DNA of 64,000 bases from Kumtagia yinganensis (GTDB lineage: Bacteria; Pseudomonadota; Alphaproteobacteria; Rhizobiales; Rhizobiaceae), in assembly GCF_040081985.1 (NCBI RefSeq), contig NZ_JBEBMH010000007.1, forward strand, positions 124,001 to 188,000, written 5' to 3'. Both the position numbers and the translations under genes were made by a program. Numbering within the stretch: the first letter of the stretch is position 1; each line of letters opens with the position of its first letter. Below the pieces are notes generated by a model. That model saw only the letters and a program-made list of their open reading frames with translations, was not told the DNA's origin and made no database searches. Positions 25,628 to 34,284 of this stretch are shown here, in pieces.

Positions 25628-26262
25628 TCCCTTCCACCCGCCTCCCGTCGCGAATACGGCTGCGTGCCGGACGTCGACATGGTTAGCGTCGTCGAACGCC
25701 GGCACGCAGGATCGCGACCCCCAAGCCCGAGAGCCGGCCGAGATGCCTTATACGGCGGCGAGCCGCCGTATAAGGCATCGTCGGAACCTTCTCATCCGGC
25801 TTCGCCCTAAACACGCTGCCATGTCCTGCCTTGGCAGCGATAAGGGCAATGTCCCGCCGGCCATCCTGATCGCAAACGGCGCGCAGATAAAGCCTCTGGT
25901 TGAACCTGCCGATCACAAATGTTTGCGCCAACGCCCTGGCGGCACCAAGCCGTGCGTGCAATTGCCGACCTGAGCATGGTACGGCCAAAAAACGTCCGTT
26001 TCGAGGAGCCGGCCCGATGGAGGCGTCGACATGTGCCGTGGGTTGGCCACTCCGAACGCGGGTGATCTTGCGCATCTCCTTCGCGAAGCACGGATCTCGC
26101 ACCCGGCCAGGTTGAAAGGCCTTTCGTGGCCGGCACCACGCAGGCCTTGTCGCCTTGCCGGGCACGAAATCCGCTTCGCGCCGCATCCAATACCCAACCA
26201 GCCGCATCCTTCTACGTGGAACAGGCCGAGGTGGATCAGGCCGCGGGGTCTGCCGAGATTGT
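25628..26262. other. Gene-free region with a perfect palindrome
   Basis: About 635 bases without a supportable gene. Open frames exist on both strands but lack ribosome sites and recognisable protein sequence. The palindrome at 25742-25779 is the only clear structure. The composition (GC-rich with codon-like periodicity) suggests eroded former coding sequence, which I cannot identify. Confidence 0.5.
25742..25779. repeat. Perfect 38-bp palindrome
   Basis: GATGCCTTATACGGCGGC, GA, GCCGCCGTATAAGGCATC: two 18-base arms with a 2-base centre and no mismatch. It lies about 115 bases upstream of the TPR gene start, in a gene-free region. No T-tract follows on either strand, so it is not a standard terminator. 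It could be a protein-binding site, a transcribed hairpin or the end of a mobile element. Confidence 0.75.
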
Positions 26263-26886
26263 TTATGCCGCCGGGCGCATGGCCACCGTGGCGATGCCGG
26301 CGCCGACCAGCAGCGTGCCTCCCGTGCGGTTGAAGATGCGCAGCGCGCGCGGGTTGCGCACGAGGTCGCGGGCGCGGGCGGCCACCAGCGCGTAGCCGAA
26401 GGCATTGGCGAAGGCGAGCGCCAGGAAGGTCGATTCGAACACCAGCATCTGCGTCCAGAAATCTGCTTCGTGGCTGAGGAACTGCGGCAGGAAGGCGACG
26501 AAGAAGGTGATGCTTTTCGGATTGAGGGCGGTGACAAGCCAAGCATGCGCCATCATCTTGGCGGCGGATGCCTTGTCGGTGCGCGGCTCGGCATTGAGCG
26601 TGCCGCCGGCGCGGAAGAGTTTTATGCCGAGATAGATGAGATAGGCGGCGCCGACCCACTTCAGCACGGTGAAGATGGTGGCGGAGGCTGCGAGCAGCGC
26701 GCCGATGCCCAGCATCGATAGGGTCATGGCGGTGAAGTCGCCGAGCGCGACGCCGACCGCCATGGGCAGGGCGGTGCGCCAGCCCTGGCCGAGCGCATAG
26801 GACACGACGAGCAGGATCGTCGGTCCCGGAATGATCAGAAGGACGGCAGACGCGGCAGTGAAGGCCGCCCAGGCTTCAAACGACAT
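26263..26886 (-). CDS. LysE/RhtB-family amino acid exporter
   Basis: A 207-residue inner-membrane protein with about six hydrophobic helices. The N-terminus AVLLIIPGPTILLVVSYALGQGWR is the LysE/RhtB signature (PGPxxxxV and the following glycine-rich helix). VGAAYLIYLGIKLFR and LNPKSITFFVAFLPQF are further conserved blocks. These proteins export amino acids or their analogues by proton antiport; the substrate cannot be deduced. GGAGACATCC lies before the ATG. It stands alone. Confidence 0.92.
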   Translation of the reverse strand: MSFEAWAAFTAASAVLLIIPGPTILLVVSYALGQGWRTALPMAVGVALGDFTAMTLSMLGIGALLAASATIFTVLKWVGAAYLIYLGIKLFRAGGTLNAEPRTDKASAAKMMAHAWLVTALNPKSITFFVAFLPQFLSHEADFWTQMLVFESTFLALAFANAFGYALVAARARDLVRNPRALRIFNRTGGTLLVGAGIATVAMRPAA

Positions 26887-26995
26887 GGATGTCTCCTCTC
26901 TTCAAAGGAGAGGATAAACCCCTGCCAGCGCGGCGATGTAAAGGGGCCTTGCGTGCGTGACGGAGCAGGCAGGGAAGGGCGTTGGCGGGCGTCCA

Positions 26996-27112
26996 TCAGA
27001 ACACTCCCACAGACAGAAGCGCGATCAGGCCGGCGCTGGCCGCAAGCAGCGGGCCGACGGCAAGCACCCCGGCCAAAAGCAGTGCGAACTGGTTCTTCAG
27101 CGACTCGGTCAT
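26996..27112 (-). CDS. Small single-helix membrane peptide
   Basis: A 38-residue peptide, MTESLKNQFALLLAGVLAVG followed by a second hydrophobic stretch ending LLSVGVF. The whole peptide from residue 9 onward is hydrophobic, as in small rhizobial membrane proteins. GAGGGA lies six bases before the ATG, which supports translation. An upstream ATG at 27124 is possible. I do not recognise the family; the call rests on the ribosome site and composition only. Confidence 0.45.
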   Translation of the reverse strand: MTESLKNQFALLLAGVLAVGPLLAASAGLIALLSVGVF

Positions 27113-27364
27113 AACGTCCCTCATGATGTTTCGGCGGACAGGTAGGAACGGCTGTGGCCGAGATTGTGACGCAATGGAGGAGTTCTGGTGTCGAGGCGTG
27201 CAGAATGACGGCAAAGGCGGCTTTTCCACGCCCTGATTCGTATAAAGTTGTTTTATATCAATATGTTAACTCATTTACATTTTATCAACCACGTTTCGTG
27301 AAGATTCGACAGAGAGGGTGAACGGACACAGTACGTTCGGACCTTCTGGTGTAGCTTCCCGGGC

Positions 27365-28177
27365 ATGATGAAGCTTGCCCTTTCCTCGACCGCGGACACC
27401 CTCGAACCGTCCATATCCGTGCCCGTCAGCCGGCGCGCGGCGCTGGTTGGTCTGGGGGCCTTGATGCTTGGCGGGTGCAGCCGGACGATCGACATCGGCC
27501 TGCCCGGAAGCCAGCCCAAAGTGACTGCAATGACGCCGCCGGCGCCGCCTCAGCCCGCGCCCCCTGCGGTGTCCGCGGAGATCAAGACCGCCTCGGTCGG
27601 TCCCAATCCCGGCGGCTACGGCAATCTCGGCAAGCCCGAGCTGATGTACGCCTCCGTCACCGACAACGGCTTCCGTCTGCCGGCCATCCCGCCGGACGAG
27701 TTGAAGCCGATTCACCTTCGGCGCCTCGTGGTCGACCCCACCGGGGAAGCGCCGGGCACCATCGTGGTGCATTTGCAGAAGCGCCATCTCTATCTGGTGC
27801 AGGAGAACGGCGACGCGATCCGCTACGGCGTGTCGATCGGCAAAGAAGGGTTCGTCTGGTCGGGCCGCGCCGTGGTCGACCATACCCGCAAATGGCCGAC
27901 CTGGACGCCGCCGGCCGAAATGGTGGCGCGCAAGCCGGCGCTGAAGAAATATGCCGGGGGCCAGCCTGGCGGGTTGGACAACCCGCTCGGCGCACGCGCC
28001 CTCTATATCTACAAGGACGGCGTCGACACGCTGTTCCGCATTCACGGCACGCCGGAATGGCGCTCGATCGGCAAGGCAGCCTCGTCGGGCTGCGTGCGCA
28101 TGATCAACCAGGACGTCATCGACCTCTATGACCGGGTGAAGGTGAAGGGCAAGACGCCGATCGTGGTGGTGGCTTAG
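27365..28177 (+). CDS. L,D-transpeptidase (YkuD/ErfK family)
   Basis: A 270-residue exported cell-wall enzyme that forms 3-3 peptidoglycan cross-links or anchors proteins to peptidoglycan. The N-terminus has a twin-arginine-like signal SRRAALVGLGALMLGGC that ends in a lipobox cysteine (Cys38), so it may be a Tat-exported lipoprotein. A proline-rich linker follows. The YkuD domain covers about residues 130-270 with IHGTPEWRSIGKAASSGCVRM, containing the catalytic histidine and cysteine. A 250-base AT-rich region upstream (27235-27300) probably holds its promoter. Confidence 0.93.
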   Translation: MMKLALSSTADTLEPSISVPVSRRAALVGLGALMLGGCSRTIDIGLPGSQPKVTAMTPPAPPQPAPPAVSAEIKTASVGPNPGGYGNLGKPELMYASVTDNGFRLPAIPPDELKPIHLRRLVVDPTGEAPGTIVVHLQKRHLYLVQENGDAIRYGVSIGKEGFVWSGRAVVDHTRKWPTWTPPAEMVARKPALKKYAGGQPGGLDNPLGARALYIYKDGVDTLFRIHGTPEWRSIGKAASSGCVRMINQDVIDLYDRVKVKGKTPIVVVA

Positions 28178-28324
28178 GCGGGTTGGACCCTACCGAAATG
28201 GATAAGAACCGGCACTGCCGCGCCTGAAAGCGATGGCGTGGCGCTCAAACGTGCCGCCCAGGCCGTTCGCCAATCGCGTCGCCGGCCCATAGGGCGGACC
28301 GTGGCCGTTTTCCCAACCCCGGAT

Positions 28325-28355
28325 GATAAAAGCCCCGCGGCCTTTCGGCCGCGGG
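28325..28355 (-). terminator. Rho-independent terminator of the DUF1254 operon
   Basis: Read on the minus strand, the stem CCCGCGGCC, GAAA, GGCCGCGGG (9 bp, perfect) is followed by GCTTTTATC. It lies about 50 bases past the stop of the gene at 28407-29849 and should end the three-gene transcript that starts near 31482. Confidence 0.85.
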
Positions 28356-28406
28356 ACGCCGTGTCGATTGGCGAAGCGCCCCGTCAGAGGACGGCCGCGC
28401 GGTCGC

Positions 28407-29849
28407 TTAACCCACCTTCTTGACCGGCGGTATGGTCCACGACCCGTCGATGATGGAAGGATCGCTTTCGTTCGGCCAATAGAGCCGCATCATCAGGATG
28501 AACCTGCCCTTCGGCGCCGGGAGCCAGTTGGATTCCTTGTCCGCGCCGGGAGACTCGTTCTGGATCAGGAGATCGATGGACCCGTCGGCATTGGCCTTCA
28601 GCGGCTGACGCTCGCTGATCGAATAGCGGTTCAGCGGGTTGTCGACGAAGAAGTAGTTCTCGTCATACATGGTGAGCGACCAGAAACCCGAAACGGGCGG
28701 CGTCAGGCCTTTCTTGAAGGTCAGCACGTATTTTTCGGCGCCGTCATATTTCCGCCTGACGATCCCGCCGGCCGACTTCTGCGACGTCGGATAGACCGCG
28801 TCCTGCGGCCGGTTGGCGCCCAGGCCGATCGCCGTGATCAGGGCACGCTGGACATAGTTGGTGCCGTAGATGCCGGTCTTGGTGGTAAAACCCCAGCCGT
28901 CGATGTTCTTGATGTCGCCATCGCTGAACTTGAAGTGCAGCATGATCTTGGCAAAACCAAGCTCGGGAATGCGCTTGGCGAAAGCCGGATCGAATTTCGA
29001 CTTGTCGAAGTCCTGTCCGGGAACGATGCCGATCTGGGCCAGCTTCTCAAGCATCGGCGCGTCGGCGGCATTCGGCGGATTGCGCTTCAGGAGCTCGGCG
29101 AGCAAGGTGAAGTACTCGACCGCGTCCATCTTGTTGACCTGGTCGCGAACCGCCGTCTTCATGTCGATCGAAGGATCGACCTTGCCGGCCGGCGGCGTCC
29201 ATTCCTTGCCCCAGGCGCTCAGCGGGTAGAGCTTCACCTCGTCCTGGATCTTGTGGACCGCGGCGTAGTCCTCGGGCGTGCCCGTGCAGTAGATGCGGCC
29301 GAGCAGCCAGACGATGCTGGTCGGCGACTTGTACTGCTTGACGCCGTCCGGCAGCGCGCCTTCCCAGCCCGGGCCGGTGATGGCGAAGGTCTGCGCCTCG
29401 GTTCCGGTGGTGCGCTTTCCAGGGACGTCGAAAACGGTCGTCCAGCCGTCGAGCATCGGGAACAATGCGTAGCGATCGTTCAGGTCTGGAAGGCTAACGA
29501 CCCACGGCTCGTCGCCGACATCGAGAAAGGCGGTCGTGTAGAGCGTGTCGGCGTTCGGCGCGGTGACATCACGGAACGACGCGTTCGGGTATTCCCTGAG
29601 CTTGATGAGCTGGCCCATCGGCCCCTTCGTTCCCACGGGCTCGGCGACGTTGGTGATGACCCGGCGGGTCATTTCCATCGTCACCAAGGGATAGCCGTAG
29701 ATGTAGGCTTCGACGGCGTCGGCGAATTCGTCGGATCCTTCCATCAGGTCCGAAATCAGGCCTTCGGCCGATGCAGCGGTAGAACTCAACGACGTGGCGG
29801 CCAGCAGGCCCAGGCCACCAAGCGAAACAGTGCGACGTGATACGTTCAT
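28407..29849 (-). CDS. DUF1254/DUF1214-domain exported protein
   Basis: A 480-residue protein with a twin-arginine-like signal peptide (SRRTVSLGGLGLLAATSLSS, cleaved around residue 28). DUF1254 occupies about residues 40-170 (EAYIYGYPLVTMEM, APNADTLYTTAFLDV) and DUF1214 the C-terminal part (YVLTFKKGLTPPVSGFWSLTMYDENYFF and NRYSISERQPLKANADGSIDL). These domains are widespread in proteobacteria and their biochemical role is not established. It is the third gene of a minus-strand unit with two other exported proteins and is followed by a clear terminator. Confidence 0.9.
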   Translation of the reverse strand: MNVSRRTVSLGGLGLLAATSLSSTAASAEGLISDLMEGSDEFADAVEAYIYGYPLVTMEMTRRVITNVAEPVGTKGPMGQLIKLREYPNASFRDVTAPNADTLYTTAFLDVGDEPWVVSLPDLNDRYALFPMLDGWTTVFDVPGKRTTGTEAQTFAITGPGWEGALPDGVKQYKSPTSIVWLLGRIYCTGTPEDYAAVHKIQDEVKLYPLSAWGKEWTPPAGKVDPSIDMKTAVRDQVNKMDAVEYFTLLAELLKRNPPNAADAPMLEKLAQIGIVPGQDFDKSKFDPAFAKRIPELGFAKIMLHFKFSDGDIKNIDGWGFTTKTGIYGTNYVQRALITAIGLGANRPQDAVYPTSQKSAGGIVRRKYDGAEKYVLTFKKGLTPPVSGFWSLTMYDENYFFVDNPLNRYSISERQPLKANADGSIDLLIQNESPGADKESNWLPAPKGRFILMMRLYWPNESDPSIIDGSWTIPPVKKVG

Positions 29850-29915
29850 TTCATCCTCGAGATTTTGCCAGGGCCGGTGCCCTGTTCAACGATCGATAGT
29901 TACTGACCCAGAGAC

Positions 29916-30617
29916 TTAATAGCAGGGCGGATACGGGTAGTAGCCGCAGGCAGGCGGCGGATAATACGGGTGGTAGGCGGAGGCGGCGGCCGCCCCGATC
30001 ATCGCGCCCGTGGCCAATCCCGCGCCGTAATAGGCGCCGGGATGGGCATACCAGCCGCCGTGCCACACGGGAGCATGCCAGCCGACGCCGCCGGCCACAG
30101 CGACGTGGCCATAACCGCCGCGCGCGGCAAACCAGTCGATTAACAGCGAAGCAGGTCCGTTCGCCGACTTGACCTCACCCTCGAGAACAGCGACGTCGAA
30201 CGTCAGAGTGTTGCCTTCGAGTTTTGGCGACTTCAGTACGACGACGGCGTCCTCGATGGCCGTGCCGTCGCTGTTCATCACCGAGATCGTCGCATTGGGC
30301 GGGTCCTTGGCAAAGCTGTCGTTGCCTTCGTCCCATTGCTTGATGAACTCGGAGGTGAGCACATGCCCCGCCGCTCTCACCGGGCGATCGGCGAACACGA
30401 TGGAGTTGGGGGCGATGCTGCTCATGGTCAGCTTGCCGCCCTCGAGCTTGGCGCCGCCGGAGTTGAGGACGGCGAGCGACGGCACCATCTGGGTGCTGTG
30501 CGCGCCTATGGTCTTTTGCGCGGGCGCGGCAATCGCGTCCTGCGCAAGCGCCAGTCCCGACGAACACAGCAGGCCCGCGAGCGCTATCGCGAGGCCGGAT
30601 GCATATTTGATTTTCAT
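29916..30617 (-). CDS. Exported protein with Gly/Tyr/Pro-rich C-terminus, function unknown
   Basis: A 233-residue protein with a Sec signal peptide (residues 1-25, ending ALAQ). Residues 30-165 form a domain I do not recognise (SLAVLNSGGAKLEGGKLTMSS, VVLKSPKLEGNTLTFDVAVLEGEV). The last 70 residues are low complexity, rich in glycine, alanine, histidine, tyrosine and proline, ending YHPYYPPPACGYYPYPPCY. Such tails occur in rhizobial envelope proteins. GAGGAG precedes the ATG. It lies 37 bases after the outer-membrane-like gene and 66 bases before the DUF1254 gene, suggesting one operon. Confidence 0.8.
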   Translation of the reverse strand: MKIKYASGLAIALAGLLCSSGLALAQDAIAAPAQKTIGAHSTQMVPSLAVLNSGGAKLEGGKLTMSSIAPNSIVFADRPVRAAGHVLTSEFIKQWDEGNDSFAKDPPNATISVMNSDGTAIEDAVVVLKSPKLEGNTLTFDVAVLEGEVKSANGPASLLIDWFAARGGYGHVAVAGGVGWHAPVWHGGWYAHPGAYYGAGLATGAMIGAAAASAYHPYYPPPACGYYPYPPCY

Positions 30618-30654
30618 TGGACTACTCCTCACGTTGGAAAAGGTGACGCAAAGG

Positions 30655-31482
30655 TCATTTCTTCGGAAACAGGAACGTAATTCCGGTGCGAACCCCGAAC
30701 CCGTCGGGCCCGCTGTCCGGGCTTTCGGCCCAATAGCGGACGCCGGCGAAGAGGCTGATCGGCTGCTTGTCGATGACCAGCAGCTTGGCAACCTGGAAGT
30801 TGATCGGGACCGACCATTCCTCCGCTTCCCAGTTGTAGGTGCTTTCGGTGTTGAGCGTGAACGTCCAGGCGTCCTTGGTCGTGTAGGACACGAAGGGCTG
30901 CATGAAGGTCGAGTTGACATCCGGCCGGTCGCTCTCGCCGGCGAAGGACCAGATATGGTTTGCCAGCATGCCGACGGTCCATCCGCCGCTTTGCTTGAGC
31001 ACGACGGCGGTGGGTCCCGCTCCCCATTTTCCCCCGCCGAGCAAATCGTCGGTCGCGGTCGGCAGCAGCATAGCCGGCCCGACGCCCCAGATGATGCCGC
31101 CTTGCGTCGGCCTTGCGGGCGAGAAGAAAAGGCTCTGCGTGGTGTCGCCGAGGCCGAACTGGTCACCGGAAGGCCCGGCGATATCCTGCTGCCATGCAAC
31201 CGGAAGGATGGTCCGGGAGATCAGGTTCCAGTCCGCGTTGAGCGAGAAGGGGATAACCGGCTGGACATTGACATAGGCCTTGTCGCCGTCGTTCGGGCCA
31301 TAGCCGCCATCATAGTTGAACTGAAAAGGGACGCTGATCAGCGAGGCGATCGGGTTGGCAAGTTTCTTGGCGAGTTCCTGCGTGTCCTCATGTGCCAGCG
31401 CCTGGCCGCCGAACCACGGAACGATCACAAGGAAAGCCGCGATCTTCGCTGCGAGACGGGCCGGTCGACGGTTCATTGCCAC
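30655..31482 (-). CDS. Putative outer-membrane beta-barrel protein
   Basis: A 275-residue protein with a signal peptide (about residues 1-30, ending GQALA before HED). The mature part has alternating strands rich in tryptophan, tyrosine and glycine, with YVNVQPVIPFSLNADWNLISRTILPVAW, GIIWGVGPAMLLPTAT and LFAGVRYWAESPDSGPDGFGVRTGITFLF. This pattern resembles the transporter/MetA-pathway outer membrane family. It probably forms a small outer-membrane channel. It is the first gene of the three-gene unit with the low-complexity exported protein and the DUF1254 protein. Confidence 0.75.
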   Translation of the reverse strand: MAMNRRPARLAAKIAAFLVIVPWFGGQALAHEDTQELAKKLANPIASLISVPFQFNYDGGYGPNDGDKAYVNVQPVIPFSLNADWNLISRTILPVAWQQDIAGPSGDQFGLGDTTQSLFFSPARPTQGGIIWGVGPAMLLPTATDDLLGGGKWGAGPTAVVLKQSGGWTVGMLANHIWSFAGESDRPDVNSTFMQPFVSYTTKDAWTFTLNTESTYNWEAEEWSVPINFQVAKLLVIDKQPISLFAGVRYWAESPDSGPDGFGVRTGITFLFPKK

Positions 31483-32013
31483 ACTCGATCATTCACGAAC
31501 TGCCTCGGCCGCCAGCGCGGCTTCGACTGCCAACCAGACTACGCCCGCCATGATTGTGGAGCCAGTCGCAGGGTGTAATTTACGTGGGCTACCGTCGATT
31601 TGCCGGCGGAATGCCGGTTTTTCGCAATGATCAGCTGACGACGTGGGGTCTGGTAAATAACGCCGAGCTATCTCAGGGCGATCGTGGCCAGCGATATTTT
31701 CGCGTCCGGCGTGCAGGGGAGGCTGTTTGCAGCATGCCGATCGACGCCGCGCCTTGCTGGACGGAGAAGAAATAAAGGGGGATCGGAAAGACTCTCGTCG
31801 GTCGCACCCCGGCTCGAGATCATTCGGGTAACAAGGTAAATCGGCGACCGGGCCTTTGGCGGACATTTTCCCGCGCTGATCAATCCAGACATGCCGCCTT
31901 CCGTGGGAACTTTGGTCGTCGGCGTATTCTTTCGATTGCGGTGATTTTTTCCATACCTGCCGGCAACCGTTTTCGGGACGGCTGGGGCCTCGTTGCGAGG
32001 CCCCGTGCCATCG
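31483..32013. other. Gene-free region between the envelope operon and the KGG gene
   Basis: About 530 bases with no supportable gene on either strand. The part next to 31482 should contain the promoter of the envelope operon. A terminator-like hairpin for the KGG gene is at 31984-32004. Nothing else was recognised. Confidence 0.5.
31984..32004 (-). terminator. Hairpin downstream of the KGG gene
   Basis: GGGGCCTCG and CGAGGCCCC form a perfect 9-bp stem around a 3-base loop, 10 bases beyond the KGG stop on the minus strand. No T-run follows, so termination is likely but not certain. Confidence 0.5.
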
Positions 32014-32217
32014 TCAGGACTGGCCGCCTTTCCGTCCCGCCTCCGACGCACGTTCGCGGTCGTTTGCGAAGTTGCCGGAGCCACCACGCTCGCCGCCTTG
32101 CTGACGGCTGCCGCCGCCTTCGGCCCGCTGCTGGTCGCGCTTGCGGTTGTCATCGTTCTTGTGGCTCTGCTGGCCGGCTTTCACATGCTGTTCGTGACTT
32201 CCGCCTTGATTGGCCAT
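32014..32217 (-). CDS. KGG-motif general stress protein
   Basis: A 67-residue, extremely hydrophilic protein: MANQGGSHEQHVKAGQQSHK at the start, glutamine/glycine/arginine-rich middle, and the terminal motif SEAGRKGGQS. It matches the stress-induced KGG repeat family (con-10/GsiB-like), which is induced by desiccation, starvation or general stress. The start at 32217 is chosen because AAGGAG lies six bases upstream and the N-terminus then matches the family; an ATG two codons earlier overlaps that ribosome site. Stand-alone gene with a hairpin behind it. Confidence 0.85.
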   Translation of the reverse strand: MANQGGSHEQHVKAGQQSHKNDDNRKRDQQRAEGGGSRQQGGERGGSGNFANDRERASEAGRKGGQS

Positions 32218-32524
32218 CTTCATCTCCTTGGGGATTGTTCGAGGCACCATCGCCTCGCGAGCCTAATCGGTGGGGCCGGCGGCGGTTCCGGCTGCAAGAT
32301 TTCGTGATCATACGTCTGTCGGCTGCCTTCCATCTTCTGAAGACAGGATTGCACGCGGCCTGTTCGTATCCGCCGTCCAGGTTCGGCGCCGGCGTGTCGC
32401 GCGGAGGTGAATTGCCTTAATCGGGCTTCCTGTCCGGTCGCTCGGCCGACGTCTCAGGACGCTTGCCCGAGGCGCATGGCTGCTGCATATCCCTCCCCCG
32501 GCGACATCCTTGGGAGTTTCCGCC
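32218..32524. other. Divergent intergenic region, KGG gene and cyclase
   Basis: About 307 bases between divergent genes. It should hold both promoters. No extra gene, clear operator or repeat was recognised. Confidence 0.5.
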
Positions 32525-33862
32525 ATGCGATCCCTGAGCGATCAGACCGCTTCCGCGCTTCTGGCCAAGGCCGACACCACGACCGAGCGCATCGCCAGCG
32601 CGGTGCGTGTCATTGCCGGGTTCGTGCTGCTGGTCGGCCTGCGGTCGGTGGCCCGCAGGAACCCGGAGCATCTCGACGCCCTCGAGCCGCTGCTCGCCAA
32701 CGCGACGCTGATGACCGGCATCGTGGTGGCTTCGGGCTTCGCCTCGCTGCTGTTCCTGAGGATCGGCATCTGGCGTTCCTGGATGGCCTATCTCGCCGCG
32801 CTGGTCGATGCCGTGCTCGTGGCGACCCTGCTCTATTTCACCTCCTGGGTATCGCTGCTTCCCGCCGATTTCGCTTTTGCTTTTCCTATCGTCACCGCCA
32901 TACCGTTGTTCCTGGCCGTCAACATGCTGCGGTTCCGGCCGGCCGTGCAGGTCTGTGCATCGCTGCTGTTTGCCGTGGGGTCGACCGTGGCGGTGCTGGC
33001 GGCTCATCCCGGAGACGGTTCCCTCCACCAGGCGTCCGAAACACTGGACATGCTGTTCAGCCTGCCGCCGAACATCATGCGGCTGGTCATGCTTGCGCTG
33101 ACCGCCTGCGTGTTCATCCTGGCCGCCGCGCGCGGCCGCCGCATGCTGAGGAACGCGGTCGAGGAGACCGCCAACCGCGTCAACCTCAGCCGTTTCGTGC
33201 CGACCGAACTTGCGCCGCTGATGGCGGCGGGTACGGCCGGCGCGCTGCGCACCGGGCGCAAGGCCGAGGTCACGCTGATGTTCGTCGATATGCGCGATTC
33301 GACCGCGCTGGAGGAGAACGCCGAGCCAGAAGAACTGGTGGGCATCATCAGTGACTACCGGGCACTGATCCTCGATGCGGCGGCAGCCCATGGCGGCGTG
33401 GTCGACAAGTTCATCGGCGACGGCGCCTTCCTGGTGTTCGGCGTTCCGGAGGCCCGGCCCGACGACGCGGCCCGCGCGGTGCGCTGCGCCAGGGCGATCC
33501 TGGCCTCGATCCGCGCCTGGAACGATGCGCGCGGGCTGAATGGTGACCAGCCGATCCGCGTCGGCATCGGCATCCATGCGGGCGAGGCCTTCGTCGGCAT
33601 CGTCGGGGCGGCTGCCCGGCTCGAATTCGCGGTGCTGGGCGACGCGGTGAACGTCGCCAGCCGCGTCGAGAGCGAGACGAAGGTGCTCAGCGAACCGTTG
33701 CTGATCTCGGCGCATGCGCTTTCGCTGGCCGGCGAGCCGCCGGACAAATGGCGCAGCATGGGGCCGCGCCACCTGCGTGGCCGCTCCGAACCGGTAGAGC
33801 TGTTTGCAGAGGCGGTGAAGCGGATCGAAGGGCGCATTCCCGACCGGGCAGCGGCCTTCTGA
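32525..33862 (+). CDS. Membrane-bound class III adenylate/guanylate cyclase
   Basis: A 445-residue protein. Residues 1 to about 210 contain five or six hydrophobic helices, a membrane-anchored sensor region of unknown ligand. The catalytic domain spans about 245-420: VTLMFVDMRDSTALEE carries the two metal aspartates, DKFIGDGAFLVFG the substrate-contact lysine, and EFAVLGDAVNVASRVES the transition-state asparagine/arginine block. A complete set of catalytic residues implies activity, most likely making cAMP. GGGAG lies upstream of the chosen ATG. Rhizobia typically carry many such cyclases. It stands alone. Confidence 0.92.
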   Translation: MRSLSDQTASALLAKADTTTERIASAVRVIAGFVLLVGLRSVARRNPEHLDALEPLLANATLMTGIVVASGFASLLFLRIGIWRSWMAYLAALVDAVLVATLLYFTSWVSLLPADFAFAFPIVTAIPLFLAVNMLRFRPAVQVCASLLFAVGSTVAVLAAHPGDGSLHQASETLDMLFSLPPNIMRLVMLALTACVFILAAARGRRMLRNAVEETANRVNLSRFVPTELAPLMAAGTAGALRTGRKAEVTLMFVDMRDSTALEENAEPEELVGIISDYRALILDAAAAHGGVVDKFIGDGAFLVFGVPEARPDDAARAVRCARAILASIRAWNDARGLNGDQPIRVGIGIHAGEAFVGIVGAAARLEFAVLGDAVNVASRVESETKVLSEPLLISAHALSLAGEPPDKWRSMGPRHLRGRSEPVELFAEAVKRIEGRIPDRAAAF

Positions 33863-33987
33863 AAAAAATCCGGGAAGCGATTTTTTCCAGCAATGTCACG
33901 GGTTTGGAAACATATCGGCGCGGCGGACCACATTTCCGGCACGGGCGTGCCTTCGGTCCGTCATGAAGCGCTTCTATACTTTAGTCC

Positions 33988-34233
33988 ATGGAACCGAATC
34001 GTACAGATCACGCGCTGCCGGGCCGTCTCGATGCCGAGATTTTCGAGGGTTTCGGCGAGGACGACTCGATCGTCGACCGCCTGCTTGCGTTGCCGGTCGT
34101 GCCGCAGACAAGCGAAGGCAAACGCAACGCCTGGGACGCCGGCGTGGCGCGCCGGCTGGAAAAGGTGCTGGCCGACCGCATGCGCGAACGGATCGAAGGG
34201 CACGGCGACCACTCGACGGATCGGGCGGCGTGA
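33988..34233 (+). CDS. Small charged hypothetical protein
   Basis: An 81-residue hydrophilic protein with an acidic centre (DAEIFEGFGEDDSIVDRLLALP) and a basic helical C-terminus (RRLEKVLADRMRERIEGHG). Composition and codon use look real, but two other frames are open over the same stretch and there is no good ribosome site before the ATG. No family was recognised. It sits between the cyclase and the vapBC pair. Confidence 0.45.
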   Translation: MEPNRTDHALPGRLDAEIFEGFGEDDSIVDRLLALPVVPQTSEGKRNAWDAGVARRLEKVLADRMRERIEGHGDHSTDRAA

Positions 34234-34284
34234 ACCCCTTTTGCTCCCCAAGAGACCGTGGCTACCGACTGTTGGGTCGCTCGA

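Noticed and set aside
25683..26262. Remnant of an insertion sequence or transposase
   Set aside because: One short stretch (GSDKGN) faintly recalls an IS5-type motif, but no other transposase block or terminal inverted repeats could be found.
31668..32153. 161-residue minus-strand open frame overlapping the KGG gene
   Set aside because: It overlaps a recognisable KGG stress protein in another frame and has no ribosome site or family similarity.
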